NCBI GenBank assembly: GCA_009746045.1 | Contig: RPFO01000084.1 | Coordinates: forward strand, 492,348 to 554,847 | From: Mesostigma viride | Taxonomy: Eukaryota; Streptophyta; Mesostigmatophyceae; Mesostigmatales; Mesostigmataceae | Direction: 5' to 3' | DNA: 62,500 bases | Shown here: piece by piece, positions 29,327 through 44,124 of the stretch | How positions within the stretch are numbered: position 1 is the stretch's first letter | Layout: each line of letters begins with the position of its first letter | Notes under the pieces: model-generated | Databases searched by the model: none | Told to the model about the DNA's origin: nothing | What the model saw: the letters and a program-made list of their open reading frames with translations, nothing else | Position numbers and translations under genes: made by a program

Positions 29327-31970
29327 CGCCACCACGCTGATGTTATCGCCGCTGCCCCTCGACACCGCCAGCTGAGTGAGCATGGCCGCGACAACGCCGC
29401 ACGCGGCGCCCCGGTCCGCCTCACCCCCGCCCCCAACCCCACCCCTACCCCCACTTGACCCCTTTTTCTGCGAGCAGTACCCCAGGTACCTCCTCGCCAG
29501 GTCGCACGCCTCCTGATTGGACACCACGTCCCACAGGCCATCCGTCGCGAGAATGAGGAACTCGTCCCCTTCCTCCCGGTCCACTACAGTGACCTCTGGC
29601 TCCGGTATAACGTACGGCTTCAATGAGACGTCGCCGATCGCCCTCGACATCGCCAGCACACCCAGGACCCGGTACCCGTTAAAGTACAGCACGTGGCCCC
29701 CCGCGGCGGCAATTCGGGCCGCCTCGTCGGCCCGGTCGGGCTTGTGGTCGAGGGACAGAGGGACCGCGGTACCCGACCGGCAAAGGACGGCGCGGGAATC
29801 GCCGCAGTTGGCCACGATGAGCTGGCGGGGGCCCACGATGGCCACGTTGGCGGTGGTCCCGTGGCATCCGCTAGCAAAAGGGGGGCGGCACGGGGTCGGG
29901 CGGTGGAGTTTCGGCTCCCCCGGCTGGTCCTCCGCCACCCCGTGGTCTCGCTTCTTGATGTCGTCCGTTTGCTGGAAAGGAAACCTTGAGTGGGAGGCTG
30001 GCTGCGTCGGCTGCTCCTGCGGCTGCTTGAGCTGTGGCGAAGGCTCCTCAAAGGGTGAGGTAGGCAACGCCAGGCTCCTCAAAGGGTGGACATTCCCCTG
30101 TTGAGCCCGTCGGCCCACCGCCTCTTTCCTCCCCTCCGCCTCCTTTCCTGTCAAGTCTCCCAGCCCGTTGACTTCGTCATATCCCACCCGGGGGCTGCCC
30201 CCACTGGACCCATCCCCACTGGCATCCGTTGTCGGTGTCGACGACCGGCTGGAATCCATGGGCTCCGGCGATAGACCCGCCACACAGGCCAGTGCCTCGC
30301 CACCTGGCAAAGCACAGGGAGCCAGCGGGAGAGGCTCTGAAGAGCTCCAATCAAGCGGGCTGATGCCCCTCAGCGAGACTTGGTCTGGGGAACCGCAAGG
30401 CGTAGGCGGGCTGCCCGATGGGCTTCTCTCCTCCGCCTTCAACAGCAGCTCAAGGCTGCGTGGCGAGTAGCGCGAGGCGAGCAGGCGGCAGTAGAGTGCG
30501 TCGACGCTGACGAAGCTGGGCACGAGCGCCGCGGCCACGTGGGCTGAGTCGACCCGCGGTTGGCCCACCTCGGCGGCGAACCGCTCGGCCGTGTGCGCGA
30601 TGGCCGCGTGCAGCCGGTGGGCGCAGAACTCAGCTGCCTGGGTAGGGTGGTGTGGGTGAAGACATAGTAGACATAGTATATGTGTACAGTGTATGGGTTA
30701 TGGGTTATGGATTATTATGGGATATGGGTTATTATGGGTCATGGGTTATTCAAGCAGCCTAGGAATACATGGGTCACTCCAGTGAACGCGCAGAGCTCGG
30801 CCGCCTGGGCAATGACATAACCACATGGACAAACAACGCGGGTAAGCGGATGGGACGACGGTGTTTCAGAATGGGACAGATGGGAAAGTGTTAGCGAAGT
30901 CCGGGGTCCGAACTTGGGCGCCTGCGGAGGCGGTTGGGTGGAGGCATGAACCAAGCATGGGTGGGTGCGAGAAGCGATGGATGGAGTAGCGAATGAGTAA
31001 AACAAATTAACAGATTTCTGGGCTGCGCTGGTTGTCTCATTGACATGAATGGGTGCTTCCGGTGAAGTGGCAGAACAGGCCTACGGCCTGAGCGGGGCGT
31101 TTGAAGCAACCAGGTCGGTGAAGGCGTTAGCATCTTCTTCCAAGGAATGAGCAGGAGGATATAAATTATAAATTGGATGCACAGGACTCGGCCGCTTTCG
31201 CCACGGGATAAAGGAGGACATGAGTTCCCAGGGGAGCGATTGATCGTGGACGGAATGGTGGGGTCAGCGTGCTTGGGTGTGGGAAGGACCATGTGAATGT
31301 CGCTGCTATGCACAGTTGGGACGCTGCCACACACGCTCACTGTTGATCCCACCTGTGCTGCCACAGATTCAACAAAGAGGCGAATATGAGCGGCCGCCAT
31401 GCTAGGCTAGCTAGCTGAACTATACGCACCGCAAGGCATGTGATACACATTTTCCGATGACATACAAAGGGGACCACACCAGCTAACGGATTACAAGAAT
31501 AGGAGTATTTCATGCATAAATCATGGTGGGCTTTACAAGGTCACCGCGCTCTTGCAATGGGCTAGTAAGCCTTATGCTGAAGTATGCATCAATACTTGGA
31601 GCTTTGGCCGTACCTTGGATCCGCCATGCCCATCGAATACACCAAAGAGGTGCAACGAGCTGTCCCCTCCGCAAAATGCCGGAACGGCGACCACGGCGTC
31701 CTCCATTGATGCTCGTCGCCCTCGAACCGAGACCAACGCATAACCGGGAATATCGCCGCTGCCATCCCGAGTACCAACATCCGTGACAAAGGAGCATGAC
31801 GCGCTGTCTTCGACGCTCCTCAGAGAAGCCGTCACTCGCTTGCCGCAGACCGAGACGACTCCCTGGGACGCGCAAAATGACACCGCCGCCGCGAGATCTC
31901 CCCGGTTGGGAGCGCAGTCGATATCATCGGGGACAGGAGGGCTGGCGCTGTTGTCCCGCTCGGCTTGCAT
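29309..31970 (-). CDS. PP2C-type protein phosphatase, clade A-like (2 exons)
   Basis: A Mg/Mn-dependent Ser/Thr phosphatase. Exon 1 31970-31614 (from ATG; the frame is open further upstream) and exon 2 30637-29309 join in phase 0 across a 976-bp GT-AG intron, giving about 561 aa. Motifs in order: [26 protein letters not shown] (metal-binding Asp), [10 protein letters not shown] (about 375), [57 protein letters not shown] (about 480) and [12 protein letters not shown]. The pattern is closest to plant ABI1/HAB1-like phosphatases of abscisic-acid signalling, but the Trp that engages the ABA receptor (QWNG in ABI1) is Phe here (YFNG). A Ser/Pro-rich insertion of about 190 residues separates the DGHGG and GTTA parts. 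Oriented head-to-head with the laccase-domain gene. Clade assignment is tentative. Confidence 0.92.
30685..30758. repeat. Degenerate TATGGGT repeats in the PP2C intron
   Basis: Iterations of ATGGGTTATGGGTTATGG and similar within the single PP2C intron; resembles but is not telomeric repeat. Confidence 0.7.
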
Positions 31971-33418
31971 GTTGGAGTTTGTCGAAGGAAAGAAAATACA
32001 ATTGGCTGGATTTTCAGGGGATATAATCGGCCGATGTTTACACGGCTGGGGTGGCAAACGGGGTTGCGTTGATGAAAGTGCCCTGCGATGCAACAAGATC
32101 GTCCACACAGCAACGAGAAGGCATGCTGGTATTCAGCGCGGTACCCCAAGAAGAGGATTTACACCAGTTAACCGGGATGCCCACATGCTCTAAATAGCCT
32201 CAGAGGAGCCACCTGAGAATAAATCGTTGCAAATCCCTGTGTTGACCATTTCCACGGAAAATCGAATTGTAATTCGGAAAAAGTGAGGTTACGGCAGATA
32301 ATGCGGGGAAAACGAAAATTAATGCCATGGAAATGTGAAGGTGCCGGACTCGGCTCGTCCAATTGCGCCACGATGTAATATTGGAAAACACGCAGACACG
32401 AAACGTACATCTTTTGCGCCGACCGTTTCTTGTGCACAGAATGCTTCCGCGCCCGCCTCGCTGCTGCAAAAGAATTGTGCATTGGACCGTGAATAAGGTC
32501 CATGTGGGTCATTCTCGTGTTGAATTGAGGAAAACGAGCTACCTTACTAACAATTATCCATTGCAGGAGGCGTAATTCACTGGTGTGCTTCGGCTTGATT
32601 CTATTTCCCAAACAGGCGTTTGTCGCCCACGCGTGTCTTCGCCCTCTGAGGAGCGGCCACCTGCCCGCTTGGCGTTGATTGTTGAATCTCCGCCCTCGCC
32701 CACAACAGACGTCAACAAATGGTCGACGCGTGGCCAATTTCTGGGAAACAAAATCTTGACAGAATCGCGACGAGGTGGCAATCATTCGCGCATAGATGTG
32801 ACAAGTACGATTTCGGGGAGTCTGTGCATCCGAGGCCTGTGCTGCCGTGGCCCGTTGTCGCTGAAGGAAGAAAACTATGCTGAGCAAGCTGCTGATGCTG
32901 AGCAGGTTTTGTCCGTATAACCGTCACTATGCCACGTGTTGCTAGCGCGCAGCTTTTACAAGTGGAATATCTAGCTCCTGAGGACCAGCCGTTGGATCCA
33001 CTATTAATAACCCTGTCGGTTCACCGGCGCGGGAATAAACTAGAACTCAACTCAACTCAACTAGCTCCTGAAAAGACCGGGCATTCGGCCACAGTCGGGA
33101 CTCGATCAGGTCCCGTCGGCTTTTGCCTTTGGACTCGGATCGCGGGAGTATGTACAGAGTCTTCCTCTCTGATCTCTCTCCCCTGCTGGCCTGTTCTGAA
33201 AAAATGTTGGCAGGGCTAGTACGTTGCTGGCAAAAGTGGCAAGCATATACTAGTGTGGCAGCAATAGCCCGCAATGATATGGCATCAGCCTGCCCAATTT
33301 CTTTATTGTTATCGCTTGCACAAGCCTCGTGCGACCGGTCACTGCTTCTAAGATTAAATTTTCTCAGCATGCCCTCCTGAGTTTGTTGTTAGTCTGAAGG
33401 AAAAGCTAATGGTAAAAT
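31971..33418. promoter_or_regulatory. Shared upstream region of the divergent PP2C and laccase-domain genes
   Basis: About 1.45 kb separates the two start codons. It contains a G-box-like CCACGTG near 32931. Open frames exist (for example 239 codons on the minus strand at 32168-32887) but have no recognisable motif and look like chance. No clear TATA element was assigned. Confidence 0.45.
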
Positions 33419-37093
<3,675 letters not shown>

Positions 37094-37454
37094 GCTGGTA
37101 GGCCATGGATGGAGGCAGCAAAGGCTGAGAGGGCGGGAGCTGTCTGACATTCATCACAGAATGGCCTGGGAAGGCGGATCCTTGAGTCGGGTCCTGTGAG
37201 CGGACTTTTTGGCCTGTACTAAGTGTACTTTGGCACAAGGTTTGAAGGAAGCTTTGCACTGTGCATGATCCTATTCAGGTTTGTGAGCCTGAGGCAGTGT
37301 TTTACTTGGGCATAGGCAAAGCTTTAATGCTGCCCCAGCATGCATGGACAACTTTAGTTATACTCTTAAGGGTTCTTGTACATATATCACGCTGTTGGGA
37401 GGGAGATTTTGGGAACCATGGGCGCTCGGATTACAAACTCCTGACCCTAAGTCC

Positions 37455-37620
37455 AACATTGCCCATTAATCAATCAATTAAAAGCATGTGGCTGCGTCGT
37501 GTGGGCATCAATAATAAAGGAATCTTCAACCCCTATACACGTTTGATTGGCTATAGTAGGAGGGCCGCCCAAACTAGCTGATCTCTGACTAGCTGCGCCG
37601 TGGGGCAGGCCACAGACTGG
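37455..37620 (-). repeat. LINE B-related tail and dispersed repeat
   Basis: ATTAATCAATCAATTAAAAG followed by a diverged hairpin region (GCATGTGGCTGCGTCGTGTG) and AATAAAGGAATCTTCAACCCC, the latter shared with 17060-17090. 37094-37454 is the laccase-gene 3' flank with no gene seen. Confidence 0.55.
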
Positions 37621-37974
37621 CGGCCTCTCTGCATCATGCATGGTGCAGGGCCAATCGTGGGTGTGATACAACAACAATTGTACATAGGCTGATCGATAGC
37701 AAGAACGTAGATGCTACAGCGCCGCCTTGCTCATATCAAGGAGACCAGCCTTGCTCATATATCCAGGTTTGGCTTCTCCCAACGCCTGACTCCGTGATCG
37801 ACATCCACAAGCGCCTCCAGGATAATGCCATCGCCATCGAGTGCACCTGCAAAACACCGCAGGCCTCACCGCCCAGGCGTGGTGAAGGACATTGCTGCCC
37901 CCGCTGGCCCGGCAGGCGATGCTCCTCCCCCCCAGACCTGGGCCGCCATATGCTGCTGAAACACACCACCACCA

Positions 37975-39376
37975 CCACCTTCGCCATCGCAGCACAGCTC
38001 AAGCAGCAGATGCTCGACCTCCGCGAGGAGGCCGAGCTCGACAAGCGCAGCCTTAACGTCATCAGCTCAGCACGGCTTCCGTTCAGGTCGCAACACAGTA
38101 CAGGCGCTCTTCGCTACTCGCCGACTGGTGGAGGAACTGCAACGCCTTCAGCCTGGTGAGTCCCCTCTGCACCTTGTGCTGGTGGACTTCATCAAAGCCT
38201 TCGATTCGGTTTTCTGGCCTGCGCTTTGGGACATCCTCGAGCTGCTCCGGATCCCCCGCCCCCTTATTGCTGTCATCCGCCACCTGTATGAAGGGTCCAC
38301 CACTTCGGTGCGCACTTCTTACTGGACCACGCCACCATGCCCTTTACAGAAGGGTGTGTGGCAGGGCTGCGTGCTGTCGCCCTACCTGTTCATTATTATT
38401 GTGGTCGAATACGTAATGATTCAGGCGCGCAAGCGATTTGCCCGCATCATGGGTAGGGAACCAGGGGTGCAGGTTGCAAACAAATTCTGGCATGGCGGAG
38501 CGGACACGGAGATTCGGCTGGCAGACATCATCTACGCAGACGACACCACCCTCTTCGAGGACACTGGACACGTGCAGACATGGCTAGACTGCCTGGCTAT
38601 CGAGGCCCGTGCAGTGGGGCTTGAGGTCAGCAAGAAGACAGAGGCCCTGGCGTTTGGGCTCACCCACTCACCGCCACCCCTCTATCTCCTCGACGGCTCT
38701 CGAGTCCTGTATCGGGACCGCGTCAAGCTGCTGGGCAGCCTGCTCCCCAGCCGCGAGGTTGATGTGGACCATCGCATCTCCCTCGATCGCCTGGCACGCT
38801 TTACGCCAGTACCGGGCCCTGTGGCGCAAGCCCCTGGGCAAGATCGAGAAACAGGACCTGTTTAAGGTCCTTGTCCTTCCTGTTCTCACGTATGGGGCCG
38901 AGACGTGGACCCTCACCGCCGACTTGGCCCGCAAGCTGGACGGTGCGGTCACCAGCATGCTGCGCTCCATTTTCAGAGTAGGATATGCTGCTCATGTTCG
39001 CAATGAGGACCTGTACCAGGGCATGCCATATATCACCAGCACCATTAAGCAGCGGCGCCTGCAGCTCGTAGGGCACCTAGCTCGCACCAACCAGGTAGAC
39101 ACCTCACGTGGCCCCCCGGCCCGCAGGACTGCGACCAGCTCAGCCTGGCCGGCACCTCCTGACGTGGGCTGGGCCCAGTGATGTTAGACGCCGCAAGGCC
39201 CGCACCTTCAAAGAACAGCTAGTAGAGGACATGGGGTCATAGGCCTCTCCGTGATTTGGACGAAGATGATGGACAAGGCCAAGTGGGCCCAGGTCATAGA
39301 GGACAACGAGCCCCCCCCTGTGGGGAAGCGCCCGCGTGTGCAAACCCGCGGGAGGCACGCCAGACAGCTCACCTAG
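37975..39376 (+). pseudogene. LINE A ORF2 remnant (reverse transcriptase, frame-broken)
   Basis: Plus-strand reverse transcriptase homologous to but distinct from LINE B. Motifs: HGFRSGRNTVQALFATRRL (38068), LVDFIKAFDSVFWPALW (38182), LYEGSTTSVRTSY, GVWQGCVLSPYLFIII, IIYADDTTLFED (38530), VKLLGSLLPSREVDVDH, then a frame shift near 38790, YGAETWTLTADLARKLDG (38891) and RRLQLVGHLARTNQVDTS. The C-terminal TFKEQLVEDMG region is again out of frame and ends near 39376. The endonuclease domain is missing, so this is a 5'-truncated dead copy. 37620-37975 may hold decayed ORF2 linker. Confidence 0.88.
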
Positions 39377-39479
39377 GGCAGCGTGAGGCTGTCTAGATAG
39401 ATGTTGTAGTTAGAATGCTGTTAGATAGATGTCGTAGGTAGCTGATGTAGATAGATTAATAGACCGGTAGGACTGTTTG

Positions 39480-39778
39480 CATCCATCCATCCATCCATCC
39501 ATCCATCCATCCATCCATCCATCCATCCATCCATCCATCCATCCATCCATCCATCCATCCATCCATCCATCCATCCATCCATCCATCCATCCATCCATCC
39601 ATCCATCCATCCATCCATCCATCCATCCATCCATCCATCCATCCATCCATCCATCCATCCATCCATCCATCCATCCATCCATCCATCCATCCATCCATCC
39701 ATCCATCCATCCATCCATCCATCCATCCATCCATCCATCCATCCATCCATCCATCCATCCATCCATCCATCCATCCAT
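39480..39778. repeat. (CATC)n tetranucleotide array in the LINE A 3' UTR
   Basis: About 75 perfect CATC units. A sister LINE A copy (42779-43310, minus strand) has only three or four GGAT units at the same place, so the array is an expansion of a short run inherent to the LINE A 3' UTR. Open frames across it (Ile-His-Pro-Ser / Met-Asp-Gly-Trp) are not genes. Confidence 0.97.
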
Positions 39779-39840
39779 CGGGGTTAATCCTCCGTGACTC
39801 CCCAACGGGAGCACGAGTCTAATGAACTAATTATTTAACG
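39779..39840 (+). repeat. LINE A 3' tail
   Basis: CTCCGTGACTCCCCAACGGG, then AGCACGAGTCTAATGAACTAATTATTTAA: the family stem-loop followed by a degenerate TTAA tail, ending the LINE A copy that starts at about 37975. Confidence 0.8.
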
Positions 39841-39844
39841 TCAT

Positions 39845-40190
39845 CGTCAAGAACTTCTCGAGACCTGGAGGAAGGTGAGAACTCCGAGAAGCTTGCCCAG
39901 GCGTTTGAGAACGAAATCCTTTCCCGCACTGGGCCTCGTTGGTGAGCTCAAGCTGGAGGCCCTCCACCTTCCCCGTTCGCGGGATAAGGGGGGACCGCCT
40001 CCGCTGCTGCTATACATGCTCATCTTTGAGAACATAGCGGACAAGATTACGTTCCTCAGGCCCCGCAAGCGGCTCGAGAGGACTCACTACACTCTGGACG
40101 ACGACTTGACCCTGGTGCAGTAACAACAGCGACGGGATCGCTATGGCCGACCTACCTCCAGCCGATCCGGCAGACAGCGGCAGTGAAAGA
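39845..40190 (+). pseudogene. Half-LINE ORF1 fragment (plus strand)
   Basis: Encodes LVGELKLEALHLPRSRDKG, then RPRKRLERTHYTLDDDLTLV, an in-frame TAA and QQRRD. This aligns with the ORF1 of the half-LINE at 11034-11590 (PHSRDKA, SRRKRLHDLTWTLDDALTPA, QQQQRRD). Truncated and interrupted. Confidence 0.75.
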
Positions 40191-40524
40191 GCTGGTATAC
40201 TCGGCTGGAAGGGGGCGGTCATCTGACGTCGACCACAAGCCCAGGCTGGCAAGCGACCCCCGCTGCCCCAGCATTAACCTCAGCAACCCCAGCCTAGGGC
40301 ACGATAGCGGTAGTAGTGTAGAATAGTAAGGCTTACTAGCAATGGCCATGTATATGATGTTGCCTTTGATGGGCCCCACACCAGATGATGCATTAGCATT
40401 ATTTAGTAGTCATTCTTTGCCCATGCAGATAGTTGCTCTCTGCTGAGATGTCATGCCCTATAGCTATTCACCTCTAGCCACAATCATCTTCCACCCCATG
40501 TTCGCACCTTAGCTGCTGGAATAC

Positions 40525-40685
40525 ATGGAGGCCGGTGCATGTGCACCAAGTTCACCGAGAGTAGGTGGCTGTTTATACCCCCCACCTGCAGGTTGTCGCC
40601 CATGATGTATTGAAACCATAGGCCCCCTTCTCAGGGCCATGTGTTATACGTATCTCCCAACGGAGTTATGGTCAGACAACTACTA
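40525..40685 (+). repeat. Family D retroposon 3' end
   Basis: GTAGGTGGCTGTTTATACCC, CCACCTGCAGGTTGT, then a CTCAGGGCCATGTG block and a terminal ATCTCCCAACGGAGTTATG. Near-copies end at about 41950 and 43475, and a related end lies near 43725. CTCC-CAAC-GGAG forms a short stem-loop like the LINE A one. Confidence 0.7.
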
Positions 40686-40704
40686 CTCCTGGACGCATAG
40701 TTTG

Positions 40705-40795
40705 TTGTTGACATATTAAGGTCCCCGCCCCGCCAGTATACGTGGGCTCCGAGCTTCTCGGGGCTCGTCCTGTGGCGGCCTACATATACCCTAAT
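40705..40795 (-). pseudogene. Half-LINE ORF1 C-terminal fragment (minus strand)
   Basis: The minus strand encodes VYWRGGDL preceded by a RTSPEKLGA-type stretch, matching the end of half-LINE ORF1 (QDPQKPKVYWRGGDLMI). About 90 bp only. Confidence 0.6.
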
Positions 40796-40796
40796 A

Positions 40797-41065
40797 ATCA
40801 AGGAGACAACCAGCGCAGGCCAGAAATCGGGAGAATCCGGACCATGGTAGCTTGAGCCTGCCGTTATCTTGTCCGCATGTTCGAGTCGTTCAGGATGATG
40901 AATATGAATGGTGATGGAAATGTGTAGCCTTGCTTGTGCATTGAAATTATGGCTGGCTTACGTGTATAGAGTGACTAGATGACCTAGACGGTGGGGCCGG
41001 AAACAGCTTCAGCTTGATCAGGGCGTGTGTTTCAAGCCTAACTGGCCGGGAGTGTCTAGTGGTGA
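40797..41065 (-). mobile_element. Family C short retroposon, copy 1
   Basis: About 265 bp, nearly identical to 54539-54803. It begins on the plus strand with ATCAAGGAGACAACCAGCGC and ends near GTGTCTAGTGGTGAGCAC. Shorter copies sharing only the GAGACAACCAGCGCAGGCC end lie near 17455-17533, 31012-31060 (both reverse orientation) and 57292-57330. Sharing of one end suggests a 3' end on the minus strand with 5' truncation, that is, a SINE/LINE-like retroposon. No clear target duplication for this copy. Confidence 0.75.
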
Positions 41066-41819
41066 GCACCATTGCTGCGATTGCTCTCCCATAATTTACG
41101 AGGAAATACCCGCAAATGGAAAACCACTGAAAAGGTCTATATAGCTAGTCAGTCATTACGTTAGCCATGCCATGATTCCAAACGTCCAAGAACTGCACAC
41201 AGTGCAAAGGCAAAAATACGGAGGACAGCACTTTCAAATGTGCGGCGGGAACCAAAAGCCCGCGTATGCCAGAAAACATCGTGTTGCTGCAGCGACGCGA
41301 CGATGTGGACAACGAATGCAATGCCAAGCTCGGAACGGCCGCAGAGGCCGAGATCTGGCATCACAGGGTTCAGCCTATATCAACGAGACAACCAGCGCTG
41401 CCCACGGGTATAAGCGCTTTTATTATATGAAGTTGTCTCACTTAATAATAATGAAGTATTATACTGTAGCCTGCGCCGGTCGTCCGATCTTTGATACTAT
41501 AAATGTTACGTCAAGTGAGACAACCGTTCCTCTGCATGGCCGGCGCCCACGGCCCAAGAATATCAATGAGACATTATCAAGGAGACAACCAGTTAGTTAT
41601 GTTGATCTGTACTGCTCGCTCCCTCTAGGCTGCTCCAGGCTCGGCCGCGTGTTTGAAATTAACCTCGTGTAAAATTATAGCATCTCTTGCTGTACATTGA
41701 GTGGATGCAGAGGGAAACCTTTTCACAGCTAGCAAATGCAGAGCCCTGCCTACTATAGGTTTGTCAAGTAATAATGTGGAATTACTGCCACAATTATCGT
41801 TACGTTTCAGCTCATTATT

Positions 41820-41960
41820 TGCAGGTGGCAGTTTTCATCCCTACTAACCTGTGCACAGGTTTACTTGCAGCTCAGAATGTATTGAAAACCATATGCCCCT
41901 TCTCAGGGATATGTGAGAATTACATAGTAGTATACTTCCAACGGAGATATATGTCCTCAT
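41820..41960 (+). repeat. Family D retroposon 3' end, second copy
   Basis: Contains CAGGTTTACTTGCAGCTCAG, AACCATATGCCCCTTCTCAG and a terminal CTTCCAACGGAGATATATG, homologous to 40560-40680 and 43380-43475. The stretch 41066-41819 holds no gene I can support; it has further GAGACAACC motifs near 41385, 41508 and 41580. Confidence 0.6.
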
Positions 41961-42172
41961 GATATGCTCACATGGGTCTTATTGCACCCACAGACTGCCG
42001 GATCGTTAGCGTGTCCGTTTAGCTAGCGCGCCCGAATGCAGCTGTGGCATGCCTTTGGCATGAAGGAGACTGGGGGTCTCTGCCCTTTCTCCTGTAGTGC
42101 ACACACAGGGATTAAAAGCACTTCGGTGCTCCGTGACTTCCCAACGGGAGCATGCACGAGTTTAATTAATTA
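41961..42172 (+). mobile_element. 5'-truncated half-LINE insertion with 12-bp target duplication
   Basis: A 212-bp copy of the half-LINE 3' UTR and tail (same sequence family as 10597, 17686 and 61955 but on the plus strand), ending with the stem-loop and TTTAATTAATTA. It is bounded by ATATGTCCTCAT at 41949-41960 and 42173-42184, so it is a retrotransposition product. Target: the very end of a family D copy. Confidence 0.92.
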
Positions 42173-42194
42173 ATATGTCCTCATAATTCAGCTC

Positions 42195-42660
42195 ATTATC
42201 TTGCCGAGGCCTGGACACTCAAGGACGAGCTGGTCACCCGGTTGAACGGCACGGTTTATATACAGGATGCTCCGACAACAGGTCCTGAATATAGGGTTTT
42301 CCATGCATAGGTAATTAGGATCTAGTTTTTTTGGCCTTTAAATAATCAATTAGACTTTTTAATTTTTTTGTGGCCTTTGTATAAGGGTATGCCTCGCATT
42401 ACGGATGAGATTACAGGCAGCGTAGGCAGCGTAGGCAGCGTAGGCAGCGTAGGCAGCGTGTAGGCACTGAGCGTAGGCAGCGTAGGCGGGATAGCGGCGT
42501 TTGCAGGACATCTTGCTCGCACAGGTGAGGTATAGACACCGACCTCGCTCTGGCCGGCCCCCAGCGGCTTGGCCACCCAGGGTGGCATATCCTGACCTGG
42601 CCTGGCCCGGCCAACTGAAGGACAAACCCCGATCGACGAGTTGGTACTAAGACCTGCCAT
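42195..42660 (+). pseudogene. LINE A ORF2 C-terminal fragment
   Basis: Plus strand encodes AEAWTLKDELVTRLNGTV (matching AETWTLTADLARKLDGAV of the 38.9-kb copy), then after an AT-rich interruption and a 9-bp GTAGGCAGC tandem array (about 42415-42490) AAFAGHLARTGEV. No intact frame. Confidence 0.7.
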
Positions 42661-42778
42661 GAACAATACAGATCAGCTGCTGGCCGACCTAGTGGTCCCA
42701 GCCCAGTTTGAACACCGCATTAATTTCCTCCCTATATAATTTTCCACCCCATGCCAGGCCTTTTAGACCTGTTCTGTA

Positions 42779-43310
42779 TTAATTAATTAATTAGACTCGT
42801 GCTCCCGTTGGAGAGTCATGGAGCATTAACTGACCCCGATGGATGGATGGATATATGGATGGGGACACACCGAATTCCGGCTACCGGTCTAATCTATCTA
42901 CGTACATCAAGCCAACTCTAGTCTAAGCTCTCTATACCCTATATATGGGACCTGTCTGACGTGCTTCCTGCGTGTTTGCAAACGCGGGCGCTTCTCCACG
43001 GGGGGGGGTTTTCGTTGTCCTCTATGACCTGGTGTGCCCACTTGGCCTTGTCCATAATCTTGTTCCAAATCATGGAGAGGCCTAGTAGGCTCCGGCCCAT
43101 ATCCTCTACTAGCTGTTCTTTGAAGGTGCGCACGGGCCTTGCGGCGTTGAGCATGGCGGGGCCCGGCCCACGTAAGGAGGTGCCGGCCAGGCTGAGCAGG
43201 GCGCAGCCCCGCGGGGGGGGCACGTGAGGTGTCTACCTGATTGGTGCGAGCTAAGTGCCCTACTAGTGTAACTGCAGGCGCCGCTGCTTAATTGATGGTG
43301 CTGGACCTGC
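42779..43310 (-). pseudogene. LINE A 3' end with ORF2 C-terminus (minus strand)
   Basis: On the minus strand: RPVRTFKEQLVEDMGRSLLG, MIWNKIMDKAKWAHQVIEDN, then 3' UTR with a few GGAT units (42836-42860), the stem-loop (CTCTCCAACGGGAG) and a TTAATTAATTAAT tail at 42779. It aligns with 39120-39376 and supplies the intact reading of the LINE A C-terminus. Confidence 0.82.
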
Positions 43311-43319
43311 CGGTATGAT

Positions 43320-43760
43320 ACATCATATGGTGGTGCAGGTGCACCTTGTGCACCCAGAGTAGGTGGCGGTTTACACCCCCCCACCTGCAGGTTGTAGCTC
43401 AAAATGTATTACAAACCATATGCCCCCTCTCAGGGCTATGTGTTACATAATAAGCTCCCAACGGAGTTATGTTCTTAATTAACTGACTTCCTCCCTCTCC
43501 GACTCTTGCTATGCAGGACAATCTTGAAGAGGTGGCAGACCATTGTCCAGGCCTACATGTACGTCGCCATCCCCTGTGGGCAATTGCCCCTAGTCCCCCC
43601 CCCAAGAGGAAGGAGCGCTTTGCTGAGTAGAGTAGCTAGGATTTTTGTAGACTAGTTTAGAGTTAGCTTATTTAGGTTTTGCGGCTAGCTTCGCTCACCC
43701 CCATCCATCAGCAAGGGAATAAGTGCTACATGATCTCCCAACGGAGTCGTGTTAGAATCC
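43320..43760 (+). mobile_element. Family D LINE 3' region
   Basis: Two family D ends. 43345-43475 matches 40545-40680 and ends AGCTCCCAACGGAGTTATG. 43495-43735 encodes QDNLEEVADHCPGLHVRRHP and ends PPPKRKERFAE before a stop, followed by a 3' UTR ending ATCTCCCAACGGAGTCGTG. The short peptide may be the C-terminus of a LINE ORF. Confidence 0.55.
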
Positions 43761-43788
43761 TATATATTAATTTAGTAATGTCACAGTA

Positions 43789-44124
43789 TCCCGCACTATC
43801 CAGGGCATCGCGACTTCCCCGCCAATCCAAAAAGCCTTCGAAGTACTGAACGCCAATACGAAAGAAGAGGACCGACTGGCCACCAACCCGCACGAAGCGC
43901 CCAGCGAGCGGCGAGCGAAGCGAGCACCGTACTGTTCAGCGGGCCGCCAGCGAAGCGAGCACCGTACTATTCAGCGGGCCGCGAGCGAAGCGAGCACCGT
44001 TCTGTTCCCCTCTCCGGAGCGCAGCAAAGGACCACGTACTACAGTACGCAGCGGGCAGTGGGCAGTCCCTCTACCGCCCCAAAGTACTTTTTTTTGGCTG
44101 GGCGAAGCCAGCGGGTCCCACTAG
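43789..44124 (+). mobile_element. Helitron-like non-autonomous element (candidate)
   Basis: The right end reads GGCTGGGCGAAGCCAGC, a hairpin, then GGGTCCCA and CTAG followed by T. A subterminal hairpin 8-12 nt before CTRR with a T after it is the Helitron 3' signature. A matching 5' start (A then TC at 43789) is available, giving 336 bp, but TC is weak evidence. The interior holds three 35-bp repeats of a GCGAAGCGAGCACCGT unit (43914-44010). No Rep/helicase. Confidence 0.5.

Noticed and set aside
32168-32887. 239-codon minus-strand frame in the PP2C-laccase intergenic region
   Set aside because: No domain, no membrane segment, mixed composition, alternative start codon; sits where a divergent promoter is expected.
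39410-39814. Open frames MDGW / HPSI repeats
   Set aside because: Pure translation of the CATC array within a LINE 3' UTR.
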